From: Lachnospiraceae bacterium
Lineage (GTDB): Bacteria > Bacillota > Clostridia > Lachnospirales > Lachnospiraceae
NCBI GenBank assembly: GCA_014804495.1
Contig: JAAUZS010000107.1
Span: forward strand, 1-5,309
Reading direction: 5' to 3'
Length of the DNA: 5,309 nucleotides
Positions 1 through 5,309 of the stretch are shown here, one piece after another. Numbering within the stretch: the first letter of the stretch is position 1; every line of letters starts with the position of its first letter. The notes below the pieces were generated by a model that was not told the DNA's origin, made no database searches, and saw only the letters and a list, made by a program, of their open reading frames with translations. The position numbers were made by a program, and so were the translations under genes.

Positions 1-1196
1 TACAAAGCATTGGCAATCAGATAATTTCTTACTTCCGGTCTTCCGTAATTATAAATGAGAGTTCCCCAATGAGGATGACTGCCCTGACGCGGATCCGCAT
101 GCTCATAAAGGCAGGTGCCGTCAAAGTTAGAGAGTCCGTGTGTATCCCTTGGGAAATGAGCGGGCACCCAATCCAGAATGACACCGATATCCGCCTTATG
201 CATTTCATTCATAAAATACATAAAATCTTCTGCCGTACCATACCGAGAGGTCGGCGCATAATAGCCGATAACCTGATATCCCCATGAATTATCCAGCGGA
301 TGCTCCATCACAGGCATCAGTTCTATATGTGTATAATTCATTTTCTTAACATAATCGATAATCTTAGGCGCCAGTTCCCTGTAGTTCAGATACGGGCTTC
401 CATCCTCCGGTTTGGCAAAAGAGCCAAGATACAGCTCATAAATGCTGATTGGAGCATTTACATCCTGAGCTGTTTTACGTTTTTTCATCCATTTTTCATC
501 GTTCCAGTTGAAACCTTTAATTTCCCTGACAACAGACGCCGTTTCCGGACGAAGCTGCTGACCGAATGCATACGGGTCCGCTTTCAGATAGGTAAGACCT
601 CCTTTTACCTTCAATTCAAATTTATAGCAGTCACCTTCTTTAACTCCCGGAATAAAAATTTCAAAAATACCGGAATCCCACAGTCTTCTCATCTGATGGG
701 TTCTGCCATCCCATCCGTTAAAATCACCAACCGCGCTGACGCGAACCGCATTCGGCGCCCACACTGCAAAATACACGCCTTTAACCCCTTCTATTTCCAT
801 CGGATGCGCACCAAGCTTTTCATAAATTGTATAATGTATTCCTGCATTAAACTTGTCAGTATCACTTTTGGTGATCTGCGGCTTATAATTATATGCATCC
901 TTAATTTTTTTCAATGTACCGTCTTCGTATTCCACAATATAATCATATGAAAAAATAGTCTTTCCCGGAATCAGCGCTGCATAAAAGCCCTCTTCATCGA
1001 CGAGATCCATCTGATAACTCTTGTCGCCCGAATCCGGTTGTACGCGAACACTTTTAGCCCCCGGCATAAAGGTTTGAATCAATACATTATTTCCGCTCAC
1101 ATGAGCCCCTAATATTTGATGCGGATTGTCCGATTCGGAATAAATAACTCCCTCAATCTCCGCCCAGTTCATCAATTTATAGAGTTTCTTATTCAT
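1..1196 (-). CDS. glgB: 1,4-alpha-glucan branching enzyme GlgB, N-terminal 398 residues (3' end beyond left edge)
   Basis: Glycogen branching enzyme: it cuts alpha-1,4-glucan chains and rejoins the pieces as alpha-1,6 branches during cytoplasmic glycogen synthesis. The frame is open without interruption from the ATG at 1194-1196 to the window edge. Domains in order: an N1 module (about residues 9-110, with NPHQILGAH), a second CBM48 module (about 124-225, with VYFAVWAPNA and VGDFNGWDGR), and the start of the GH13 barrel from about 249 (PISIYELYLGS, ELMPVMEHP, WGYQVIGYYAP). GH13 region I, VILDWVPAHFP, gives Asp342 and His347, followed by DGTCLYEHADPRQG and TLIYNYGRPEV. The nucleophile Asp and acid Glu lie beyond the edge, so catalysis cannot be checked here. 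The start is supported by GGGAG nine bases upstream. Two tandem N domains match the long E. coli-type GlgB. The gene follows the DUF1015 gene after 94 bases and probably has its own promoter. Family assignment is firm from motif order. Confidence 0.96.
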   Translation of the reverse strand, partial: MNKKLYKLMNWAEIEGVIYSESDNPHQILGAHVSGNNVLIQTFMPGAKSVRVQPDSGDKSYQMDLVDEEGFYAALIPGKTIFSYDYIVEYEDGTLKKIKDAYNYKPQITKSDTDKFNAGIHYTIYEKLGAHPMEIEGVKGVYFAVWAPNAVRVSAVGDFNGWDGRTHQMRRLWDSGIFEIFIPGVKEGDCYKFELKVKGGLTYLKADPYAFGQQLRPETASVVREIKGFNWNDEKWMKKRKTAQDVNAPISIYELYLGSFAKPEDGSPYLNYRELAPKIIDYVKKMNYTHIELMPVMEHPLDNSWGYQVIGYYAPTSRYGTAEDFMYFMNEMHKADIGVILDWVPAHFPRDTHGLSNFDGTCLYEHADPRQGSHPHWGTLIYNYGRPEVRNYLIANAL

Positions 1197-1225
1197 ATCC
1201 GTCTGCTCCCTTCTATCGCTACATT

Positions 1226-1256
1226 ATTATAGGTGATTGCAAAACTACTATTTCAA
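1226..1256 (-). promoter_or_regulatory. Candidate sigma-A promoter of glgB
   Basis: Read on the minus strand, TTGAAA (1251-1256, 5 of 6 to consensus) and a perfect TATAAT (1226-1231) are separated by 19 bases, slightly longer than the ideal 17. The implied transcript would start near 1219, leaving about 23 bases before the glgB ATG with the GGGAG ribosome binding site inside. This suggests glgB can be transcribed independently of the DUF1015 gene upstream, from which no convincing terminator separates it. Prediction from sequence only. Confidence 0.5.
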
Positions 1257-1290
1257 ACCGTTTGTTGTACAAAATAAGGTGCGGTTCTGC

Positions 1291-2532
1291 TTAGTCTTCA
1301 AGCGAATGTATGAATATTCCGCTGCGAAGCTTCGGTTCAAACCATGTTGATTTAGGCGGCATCAGCTTTCCGGCATCTGAAACCGCAAACAATTCATGAA
1401 TGTCGGTGGGATACATGGCAAACGCTGCCTTGCAGTCTGTTTTAACTCTTCTTTCAAGTTCGCCAAGCCCCCTGATTCCTCCGACGAAATCTATTCTTCC
1501 ATCAACCTTTGGGTTAAGAATACCAAGTACGGGCTGTAATAAATATTTCTGCAAAACAGCTACGTCCAAGTCATCCACAGGGTCTCCTGTCATCATATCC
1601 TCTTTTATGGAAAGTCTGTACCATGTATCTTTAAGATACATTCCGATTTCACCCTTTTTTGCAGGCTTATACGGCTCTTTTCCCATTTCTTTAGTATCAA
1701 AAATTTCTTCTGTCTTTTCCAAAAATTCTTCTTCCGTATATCCGTTCAAAGATTTGACAACCCTGTTGTAATCCATGATAAGCAACTGGTCATCCGGGAA
1801 CAGAACCGATAAGAAATAGTTAAATTGTTCACTGCCGGTATAATCAGGATTCTGCTCCCTGCGCATATTTGAAACCCTGACGGCAGAAGCGCACCTGTGA
1901 TGTCCGTCTGCAATATAGACTGATTCTACATGTGTAAAATCTTCTTTAATCGCATGTACCGAATCTGCATCATCAATCAGCCATACTCTGTGAATGATTC
2001 CGTCATCTGCCGTAAAATCATATAAAGGCTGCGTTTTCTTCGCTTTTTCTATCTGTTCATTAATATCCTCTCTTTGTCTGTAGGCAAGAAAAATCGGTCC
2101 GGTCTGGGCATTACAGATATCCACATGCCGGATTCTGTCAGCCTCCTTCTCCGCACGCGTATTCTCATGTTTCTTAATAACCTGATTCTCATAATCGTCT
2201 ACGGACGCACAGGCTACGATCCCTGTCTGTGATCTGCCATTCATCACAAGTTCATATACATAATAAGCCGGAGCCTCTTCCTTTATAAACTCCCCTTTAA
2301 ATATCATATCATTAAGCATATCACGGGCTTTTTCATAAACTTCCGGTGCATACATATCATAACCTTCCGGAAACTGTGTCTCTGCCCTGTCTATCCTCAG
2401 AAAAGAATAGGAATCTCCCGTCACTTTCCTTCTTGCTTCCTCCCTGCTGTATACATCATATGGCAGTGCAGCAATTTTTTCTACCAAATCAGCCCTTGGT
2501 CTAAGCGCTTTAAATGGAATTATATCAGCCAT
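1291..2532 (-). CDS. DUF1015 (COG4198) family protein, 413 residues, serine-biosynthesis neighbour
   Basis: A complete cytoplasmic protein of the DUF1015 family, about the usual family length; I know of no firmly established biochemical role. Recognisable landmarks are IIPFKALRP at 4-12, ALPYDV at 22-27, KKHENT at 120-125, ADGHHRCASA at 208-217, LDVAVLQKYLLQPVLG at 322-337, DFVGG at 348-352 and the C-terminal MPPKSTWFEPKLRSG at 391-405. There is no signal peptide or membrane segment. The Asp-Gly-His-His-Arg core (209-213) resembles the signature of ParB/Srx-fold proteins, a fold shared with the free L-serine kinase SerK; this is my inference from the motif. Genes of this family are often found near serA and serC, and here serA lies about 900 bases upstream on the same strand, separated by a plus-strand gene and a membrane-protein gene. 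The start is supported by GGAG eight bases before ATG. It probably has its own promoter overlapping a palindrome at 2595-2617. Confidence 0.9.
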   Translation of the reverse strand: MADIIPFKALRPRADLVEKIAALPYDVYSREEARRKVTGDSYSFLRIDRAETQFPEGYDMYAPEVYEKARDMLNDMIFKGEFIKEEAPAYYVYELVMNGRSQTGIVACASVDDYENQVIKKHENTRAEKEADRIRHVDICNAQTGPIFLAYRQREDINEQIEKAKKTQPLYDFTADDGIIHRVWLIDDADSVHAIKEDFTHVESVYIADGHHRCASAVRVSNMRREQNPDYTGSEQFNYFLSVLFPDDQLLIMDYNRVVKSLNGYTEEEFLEKTEEIFDTKEMGKEPYKPAKKGEIGMYLKDTWYRLSIKEDMMTGDPVDDLDVAVLQKYLLQPVLGILNPKVDGRIDFVGGIRGLGELERRVKTDCKAAFAMYPTDIHELFAVSDAGKLMPPKSTWFEPKLRSGIFIHSLED

Positions 2533-2583
2533 TCTTTTTTCTCCAATTTTTCCTTATTTTGTAATTTATTAAATCTATCTCAT

Positions 2584-2612
2584 ATTTTATCAAAAATGCT
2601 TGTACAGCACAA
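2584..2612 (-). promoter_or_regulatory. Candidate promoter of the DUF1015 gene
   Basis: On the minus strand TTGTGC (2607-2612, a weak -35 with 3 of 6 matches) and TAAAAT (2584-2589, 5 of 6) are 17 bases apart. Transcription would start near 2577, giving a leader of about 45 bases that carries the GGAG at 2541-2544. The -35 box overlaps the loop edge and right arm of the 2595-2617 inverted repeat, so a protein bound there would be expected to affect this promoter. Prediction only. Confidence 0.45.
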
Positions 2613-2617
2613 GCATT
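2595..2617. repeat. Perfect 9-bp inverted repeat, candidate operator between divergent genes
   Basis: AATGCTTGT (2595-2603) and ACAAGCATT (2609-2617) are exact reverse complements around a five-base centre, ACAGC. The repeat sits in the 128-base gap between two divergent genes. It is not followed by a T-run on either strand, and lies upstream of both genes, so it is unlikely to be a terminator. Both predicted -35 boxes fall on it, one on each side of its centre. The geometry fits a dimeric helix-turn-helix regulator site; no regulator gene is visible in the window. Confidence 0.6.
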
Positions 2618-2629
2618 CAATGTTAAAAT
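2600..2629 (+). promoter_or_regulatory. Candidate promoter of the 84-residue protein gene (extended -10)
   Basis: TAAAAT (2624-2629, 5 of 6) is preceded by TG one base upstream (TGTTAAAAT), an extended -10 element. A weak -35, TTGTAC (2600-2605), lies 18 bases further upstream on the palindrome. Transcription would begin near 2636, about 25 bases before the ATG at 2661. The extended -10 may compensate for the poor -35. Prediction from sequence only. Confidence 0.45.
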
Positions 2630-2660
2630 AACACTGTTTGAAGAGAAAGGAAGTGAGAGG

Positions 2661-2915
2661 ATGACTCCGGAACATGCAGAAATTCTTAGTAAAATCAATG
2701 CTTACGCAGAAAAAACTCTGGCAGATATCGACCCACAGAAAACGCCGATTTCCTACCAGCTTGAAAAATTAAAACCTGTTATGGAGGAAATTGCCAAGGA
2801 AAAAGGAATGTCAGTAGAAGATGTATTTATTCTTTATATGGACCTTGCAAGTGAAGTTTCCATGAAGGCGGAAACGCAGTTTCAATCGGAATTGCGCGAC
2901 AGCGGATTAGTGTAA
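2661..2915 (+). CDS. Hypothetical acidic 84-residue helical protein
   Basis: I do not recognise this family. The protein is small, soluble and acidic (about 16 Asp/Glu against 9 Lys/Arg) and looks mostly helical: a first helix around residues 3-22, a break at DPQKTP (24-29), a second helix around 31-48, then SVEDVFILYMDLASE (51-65) and a final charged helix ending in SGLV. There is no signal peptide, cysteine or membrane segment. AAAGGA nine bases before the ATG supports the start, and a candidate extended -10 promoter and a downstream hairpin at 2926-2958 make a complete single-gene transcription unit. It is the only plus-strand gene in the window, divergent from the DUF1015 gene and convergent with the serine operon. 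The independent promoter, ribosome site and terminator argue that it is real. The VEDVF segment loosely recalls small regulatory proteins, but nothing here identifies a function. Confidence 0.82.
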   Translation: MTPEHAEILSKINAYAEKTLADIDPQKTPISYQLEKLKPVMEEIAKEKGMSVEDVFILYMDLASEVSMKAETQFQSELRDSGLV

Positions 2916-2925
2916 AACGAGAAAA

Positions 2926-2958
2926 AAGGCGGCGCTAAAAAACTTATAGCGCTGCCTT
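2926..2958. terminator. Hairpin terminator shared by convergent genes, stronger for the minus strand
   Basis: A 12-bp stem with one G-U wobble pairs 2926-2937 (AAGGCGGCGCTA) with 2947-2958 (TAGCGCTGCCTT) around a nine-base A-rich loop. On the minus strand the stem is followed at once by more Ts, giving a run of six or more including the stem end, a classic Rho-independent terminator 20 bases after the membrane-protein stop. On the plus strand the tail is TTAATTTAT, weaker, but it begins only 10 bases after the stop of the 84-residue gene. It therefore probably ends both convergent transcripts. Confidence 0.85.
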
Positions 2959-2978
2959 AATTTATGGTATCGAATATG

Positions 2979-3398
2979 TCACCCTGCCGGAGGATATGTC
3001 ATCCAATTAAAATGGTCAATCAGGAAAGCCGTCACCCTCCTGCCCATCGAAAAAAACGGATTAAAATCAATAAGACCAATATATCCGATGAGCCAAATTC
3101 CAATCGCTATCACTATGCAATACAATGCACAAATAAAATCACAGCAAAGGATCTCTTTCATATTGTTTATCTTTTTTATCACCAACCTAATAATACGAAT
3201 AAGATATAATACAATTGAACTCACCGGAATAAAAAATATAAGAAAAGTAATTCTATTTTCACCTGTTTCAGTATATATCAATGATGGATCTCCAAAACCG
3301 CCCCAACCATGCCACACTACTTCTGTAAGGATACCAAATTCCAGAGAAACCAAAACAGTAAACATCAGTAATGTGATTATCAAACGATCTTTCTCCAT
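2979..3398 (-). CDS. Hypothetical multi-pass membrane protein, 139 residues, downstream of serA
   Basis: I do not recognise the family. Three hydrophobic stretches look like membrane helices: about residues 6-26, 50-74 and 85-110. Between the first two is a Gly/Trp-rich segment (VVWHGWGGFGDPS, 27-39), and a basic patch (RLVIKKINNMK, 71-81) follows the second, suggesting that this loop is cytoplasmic. The tail (111-139) is aromatic-rich and ends in PPAG. The start is well supported: GGAGGT lies eight bases before the ATG, close to a consensus Shine-Dalgarno. The gene begins 23 bases after the serA stop on the same strand and ends 20 bases before a strong terminator, so it is most likely the last gene of a serC-serA operon. 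It is visibly more AT-rich than serA, which may mean a lineage-specific or acquired gene. Overlapping plus-strand frames lack comparable start signals. A role in serine transport is imaginable from position alone, but the protein is very short for a transporter. Confidence 0.75.
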   Translation of the reverse strand: MEKDRLIITLLMFTVLVSLEFGILTEVVWHGWGGFGDPSLIYTETGENRITFLIFFIPVSSIVLYLIRIIRLVIKKINNMKEILCCDFICALYCIVIAIGIWLIGYIGLIDFNPFFSMGRRVTAFLIDHFNWMTYPPAG

Positions 3399-3421
3399 TT
3401 AGAACTACCTCCGGATATTTC

Positions 3422-4585
3422 CTATTTGATAACTCTTACACGGAAAACGCCCTCTATGGATTCTAACTTATTAATAATGTCGCCGGATGCCGGTGCTTCA
3501 ATATCGAGCATGGTATATGCTACTTCCCCTTTGGATTTATTCATCATATCGGAAATATTAATGCCGTTATCACCGAAACACGCCGTAAATTTAGTAATCA
3601 TATTGGCAATGTTTTTATGGAATATGGCAATACGCCCTGCCTGTGTGCAGACTCCCATATCACATTTAGGATAGTTGACGCTGTTGATGATATTACCGTT
3701 TTCCAGATAGTCCATCAGCTCTTTTACCGCCATCTTAGCACAGTTATCCTCAGATTCCTCCGTAGATGCACCAAGATGAGGAATGACAATACAGCCTTCT
3801 TGACCTGCTGTTGTAGCATTAGGGAAATCCGTAACGTATTTACGAATTTTATTTGCCTTGATGCCATCCAAGACAGCTTTTTCATCCACAAGAAGGTCTC
3901 TTGCAAAGTTCAGTAAAATCACGCCATCTTTCATCTTATCTATGGCATCCTTATTTATCATACCTTTGGTTGCATCCATGAGCGGCACATGAATAGTGAT
4001 AATATCGCAGCTCTCATAGATTTCATCTACATTCAGTACATGCTTGACATCGCGGCTTAAGTTCCATGCGGCGTCTACCGAAACATACGGGTCATATCCA
4101 TATACTTCCATACCCAGATGCTTAGCTACATTGGCAACTTTGACACCGATAGCGCCAAGTCCGATAATTCCGAGTTTTTTATCATAAACTTCCGTTCCCG
4201 CGAAGTTTTTCTTTGCTTTTTCCGCTGTTTTGGCAATATTTTCATCGCTCTGGTTTTCCAGCACCCATTCAATGCCGCCTACAACATCTCTTGACGCCAG
4301 AAGCATTCCGGCAATAACCAGTTCCTTTACACCGTTTGCATTAGCGCCGGGAGTATTGAATACAACAATTCCCTTCTCTGCACATTTGTCAATAGGGATA
4401 TTATTAACGCCCGCACCCGCTCTTGCGACAGCAAGGAGATTTTCGGGCATTTCCATTTCATGCATGGAAGCGCTTCTGACTAATATCCCTTCAGCTTCCT
4501 CTATGTTCTCAGTCTTCGTGTACTGCGCACTGAATTTTTCGGTTCCTACCGTTGATATGGGATTTAAACAATAATATTTAAACAT
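3422..4585 (-). CDS. serA: D-3-phosphoglycerate dehydrogenase SerA, 387 residues, with C-terminal ACT domain
   Basis: NAD-dependent oxidation of 3-phosphoglycerate to 3-phosphohydroxypyruvate, first step of the phosphorylated serine pathway. Numbered from the ATG at 4585: an N-terminal substrate-binding part (VRSASMHEME near 36-45, ARAGAGVNNIP near 55-65), the Rossmann motif GLGAIG at 142-147 with Asp165 in YGYDPY likely selecting NAD, Arg229 in NFARDLLVD, His270 in PHLGASTEESE, and an ACT domain at about 318-387. In the ACT domain His323, Asn325 and Asn343 align at the same spacing as the serine-binding residues of E. coli SerA, so feedback inhibition by serine is likely. Two oddities: the usual Arg-Gly is Arg-Asp, and the position 29 residues after the Arg, a catalytic Glu in E. 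coli, is Thr258. There is no intervening domain, giving the short form of the enzyme. An ATG at 4597 would add four residues but sits one base from the Shine-Dalgarno; homologues as I recall them begin near MFKY. It lies 22 bases after serC. Confidence 0.95.
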   Translation of the reverse strand: MFKYYCLNPISTVGTEKFSAQYTKTENIEEAEGILVRSASMHEMEMPENLLAVARAGAGVNNIPIDKCAEKGIVVFNTPGANANGVKELVIAGMLLASRDVVGGIEWVLENQSDENIAKTAEKAKKNFAGTEVYDKKLGIIGLGAIGVKVANVAKHLGMEVYGYDPYVSVDAAWNLSRDVKHVLNVDEIYESCDIITIHVPLMDATKGMINKDAIDKMKDGVILLNFARDLLVDEKAVLDGIKANKIRKYVTDFPNATTAGQEGCIVIPHLGASTEESEDNCAKMAVKELMDYLENGNIINSVNYPKCDMGVCTQAGRIAIFHKNIANMITKFTACFGDNGINISDMMNKSKGEVAYTMLDIEAPASGDIINKLESIEGVFRVRVIK

Positions 4586-4598
4586 AATAGTATCCATG

Positions 4599-4605
4599 CT
4601 CCTTT
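4599..4605 (-). promoter_or_regulatory. Ribosome binding site deciding the serA start
   Basis: AAAGGAG on the minus strand lies just after the serC stop codon at 4608-4610. It is one base from the ATG at 4597 and 13 bases from the in-frame ATG at 4585. One base is too close for efficient initiation, so the second ATG is favoured although its spacing is longer than ideal. Confidence 0.6.
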
Positions 4606-4607
4606 AT

Positions 4608-5309
4608 TTATTTACTATTCTTCTTCTCAAATTCTTTCATGAATTCAACAAGTTTCTCCACGCCCTCAATCGGCATTGCATTATAGATGCTCGCACGCAT
4701 ACCGCCTACGCTTCTGTGTCCTTTTAAATTGACGAATCCGGCAGCAGTTGCTTCCTTAATGAACTTCGCATCCATTTCCTCATCGCCTGTAACAAAAGGT
4801 ACATTCATAAGTGAGCGGTCTTCTTTTCTGACAGTTCCCTTGAAAAGGCTGCTCTCATCCAAAAAGTTATATAACACCGCCGCTTTTTTCTCGTTTAATT
4901 CTTTCATAGCGCTTAATCCGCCATTCTTTAACAGCCACTTAAACACCTTGCCGCAGATATATATTCCGTAGCTCGGAGGCGTATTATATAACGAATCGTT
5001 GTCCGCGTGAATCTTATATTTCATCATGGTAGGAGTACAAGGCAGAACATCGTCTGTCAAAAGGTCTTCCCTGATGATGACAACCTGTGTGCCTGCAGGA
5101 CCAACATTCTTCTGCACTCCCGCATAAACCATGCCATATTTGGTCACATCCATCGGCTCTGATAAGAAACAGGATGAAACATCAGAGACCAGAATCTTGC
5201 CTTTGGTATCAGGCAACGTGTGAAATTTCGTGCCGTAAATCGTATTATTCTCACAGATATAAACATAATCCATATCATCTGTAATCGGTAAATCCGAGCA
5301 GTCAGGAAT
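4608..5309 (-). CDS. serC: Phosphoserine aminotransferase SerC, C-terminal 233 residues (5' end beyond right edge)
   Basis: PLP-dependent transamination of 3-phosphohydroxypyruvate with glutamate to O-phospho-L-serine, second step of serine synthesis; the family also serves vitamin B6 synthesis in some bacteria. The frame is open to the right edge, entering with DCSDLP before the internal Met at 5273, so that Met is not the start. Visible family motifs are YVYICENNTIYGTKF, DVSSCFLSEP, and the PLP lysine in GVQKNVGPAG (fragment residue 67, codon 5109-5111). PPSYGIYICG and the C-terminal GHRSVGGMRASIYNAMP follow, its His-Arg pair (fragment residues 198-199) belonging to the phosphate-binding end of the active site. 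Compared with E. coli SerC, where the lysine is residue 198, about 130 N-terminal residues are missing. The stop is followed closely by the serA ribosome binding site, so serC and serA are almost certainly cotranscribed. The promoter is outside the window. Confidence 0.96.
   Translation of the reverse strand: MPDCSDLPITDDMDYVYICENNTIYGTKFHTLPDTKGKILVSDVSSCFLSEPMDVTKYGMVYAGVQKNVGPAGTQVVIIREDLLTDDVLPCTPTMMKYKIHADNDSLYNTPPSYGIYICGKVFKWLLKNGGLSAMKELNEKKAAVLYNFLDESSLFKGTVRKEDRSLMNVPFVTGDEEMDAKFIKEATAAGFVNLKGHRSVGGMRASIYNAMPIEGVEKLVEFMKEFEKKNSK

Noticed and set aside
69..287. Plus-strand open frame of 72 codons
   Set aside because: Antisense shadow of the conserved GlgB barrel region.
300..950. 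Plus-strand open frame of 216 codons
   Set aside because: It lies wholly antisense to the well-supported glgB frame, has no ribosome binding site and its translation resembles no protein.
1256..1286. Possible hairpin AACCG...CGGTT between the DUF1015 stop and glgB
   Set aside because: Only five base pairs around a 21-base loop and no good T-run on the minus strand; not a credible terminator. A nested TTTGT/ACAAA pairing is also too short.
1400..1771. Plus-strand open frame of 123 codons, Ser-rich
   Set aside because: Antisense to the DUF1015 gene; the Ser/Pro-rich composition is typical of a complementary-strand shadow.
2533..2660. Riboswitch or T-box leader in the intergenic gap
   Set aside because: Both predicted leaders are under 50 bases and contain no T-box sequence or multi-helix aptamer; only the palindrome and promoters are seen.
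2964..3402. Two overlapping plus-strand frames (2964-3209 and 3088-3402)
   Set aside because: Both oppose the 139-residue membrane-protein gene, which has a near-consensus Shine-Dalgarno, operon spacing and a terminator; the plus-strand frames have none of these.
4230..4574. Plus-strand open frame of 114 codons opposite serA, and similar ones opposite serA and serC
   Set aside because: They are antisense to strongly conserved enzyme sequence and have no start signals.
5271..5273. ATG at 5273 as the serC start
   Set aside because: The frame continues upstream to the edge with the typical SerC residues DCSDLP, and about 130 N-terminal family residues would be missing.

Overview
The window looks like chromosomal DNA of a low-GC Gram-positive anaerobe of the class Clostridia, most likely a Lachnospiraceae-type gut organism. 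This rests on moderate AT richness, purine-rich GGAG-type ribosome binding sites, and the family character of the proteins (a short SerA of about 387 residues with an ACT domain, a SerC ending in the GHRSVGGMRASIYNA motif, a two-N-domain GlgB). The placement is inferred from protein character, not from a database search. No mobile element, CRISPR array, rRNA or tRNA is visible.

Right side (5309 down to about 2926, minus strand): an apparent serine-biosynthesis operon. It holds the C-terminal 233 residues of phosphoserine aminotransferase (serC, running off the right edge), then D-3-phosphoglycerate dehydrogenase (serA), then a 139-residue membrane protein of unknown function that starts 23 bases after serA behind a near-consensus Shine-Dalgarno. 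A strong hairpin at 2926-2958, followed by a T-run on the minus strand, ends this unit. SerA oxidises 3-phosphoglycerate to 3-phosphohydroxypyruvate and SerC transaminates that to O-phosphoserine. No serB phosphatase is seen here.

Middle (2533-2960): a small plus-strand gene for an acidic 84-residue protein converges on the operon and shares the hairpin terminator. Its promoter region is back to back with that of the next minus-strand gene, and both candidate -35 boxes fall on a perfect 9-bp inverted repeat at 2595-2617, a good candidate operator.

Left side (2532 down to 1, minus strand): a 413-residue DUF1015 (COG4198) protein with an ADGHHR motif, probably functionally tied to serine metabolism. 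After a 94-base gap with a likely promoter comes the first 398 residues of glycogen branching enzyme (glgB), which runs off the left edge before its catalytic nucleophile.

The most interesting points are the uncharacterised DUF1015 protein next to serCA (possibly a ParB/SerK-fold enzyme acting on serine or phosphoserine), the shared palindrome between divergent genes, and a SerA that lacks the glutamate of the usual Arg-Glu-His catalytic set.
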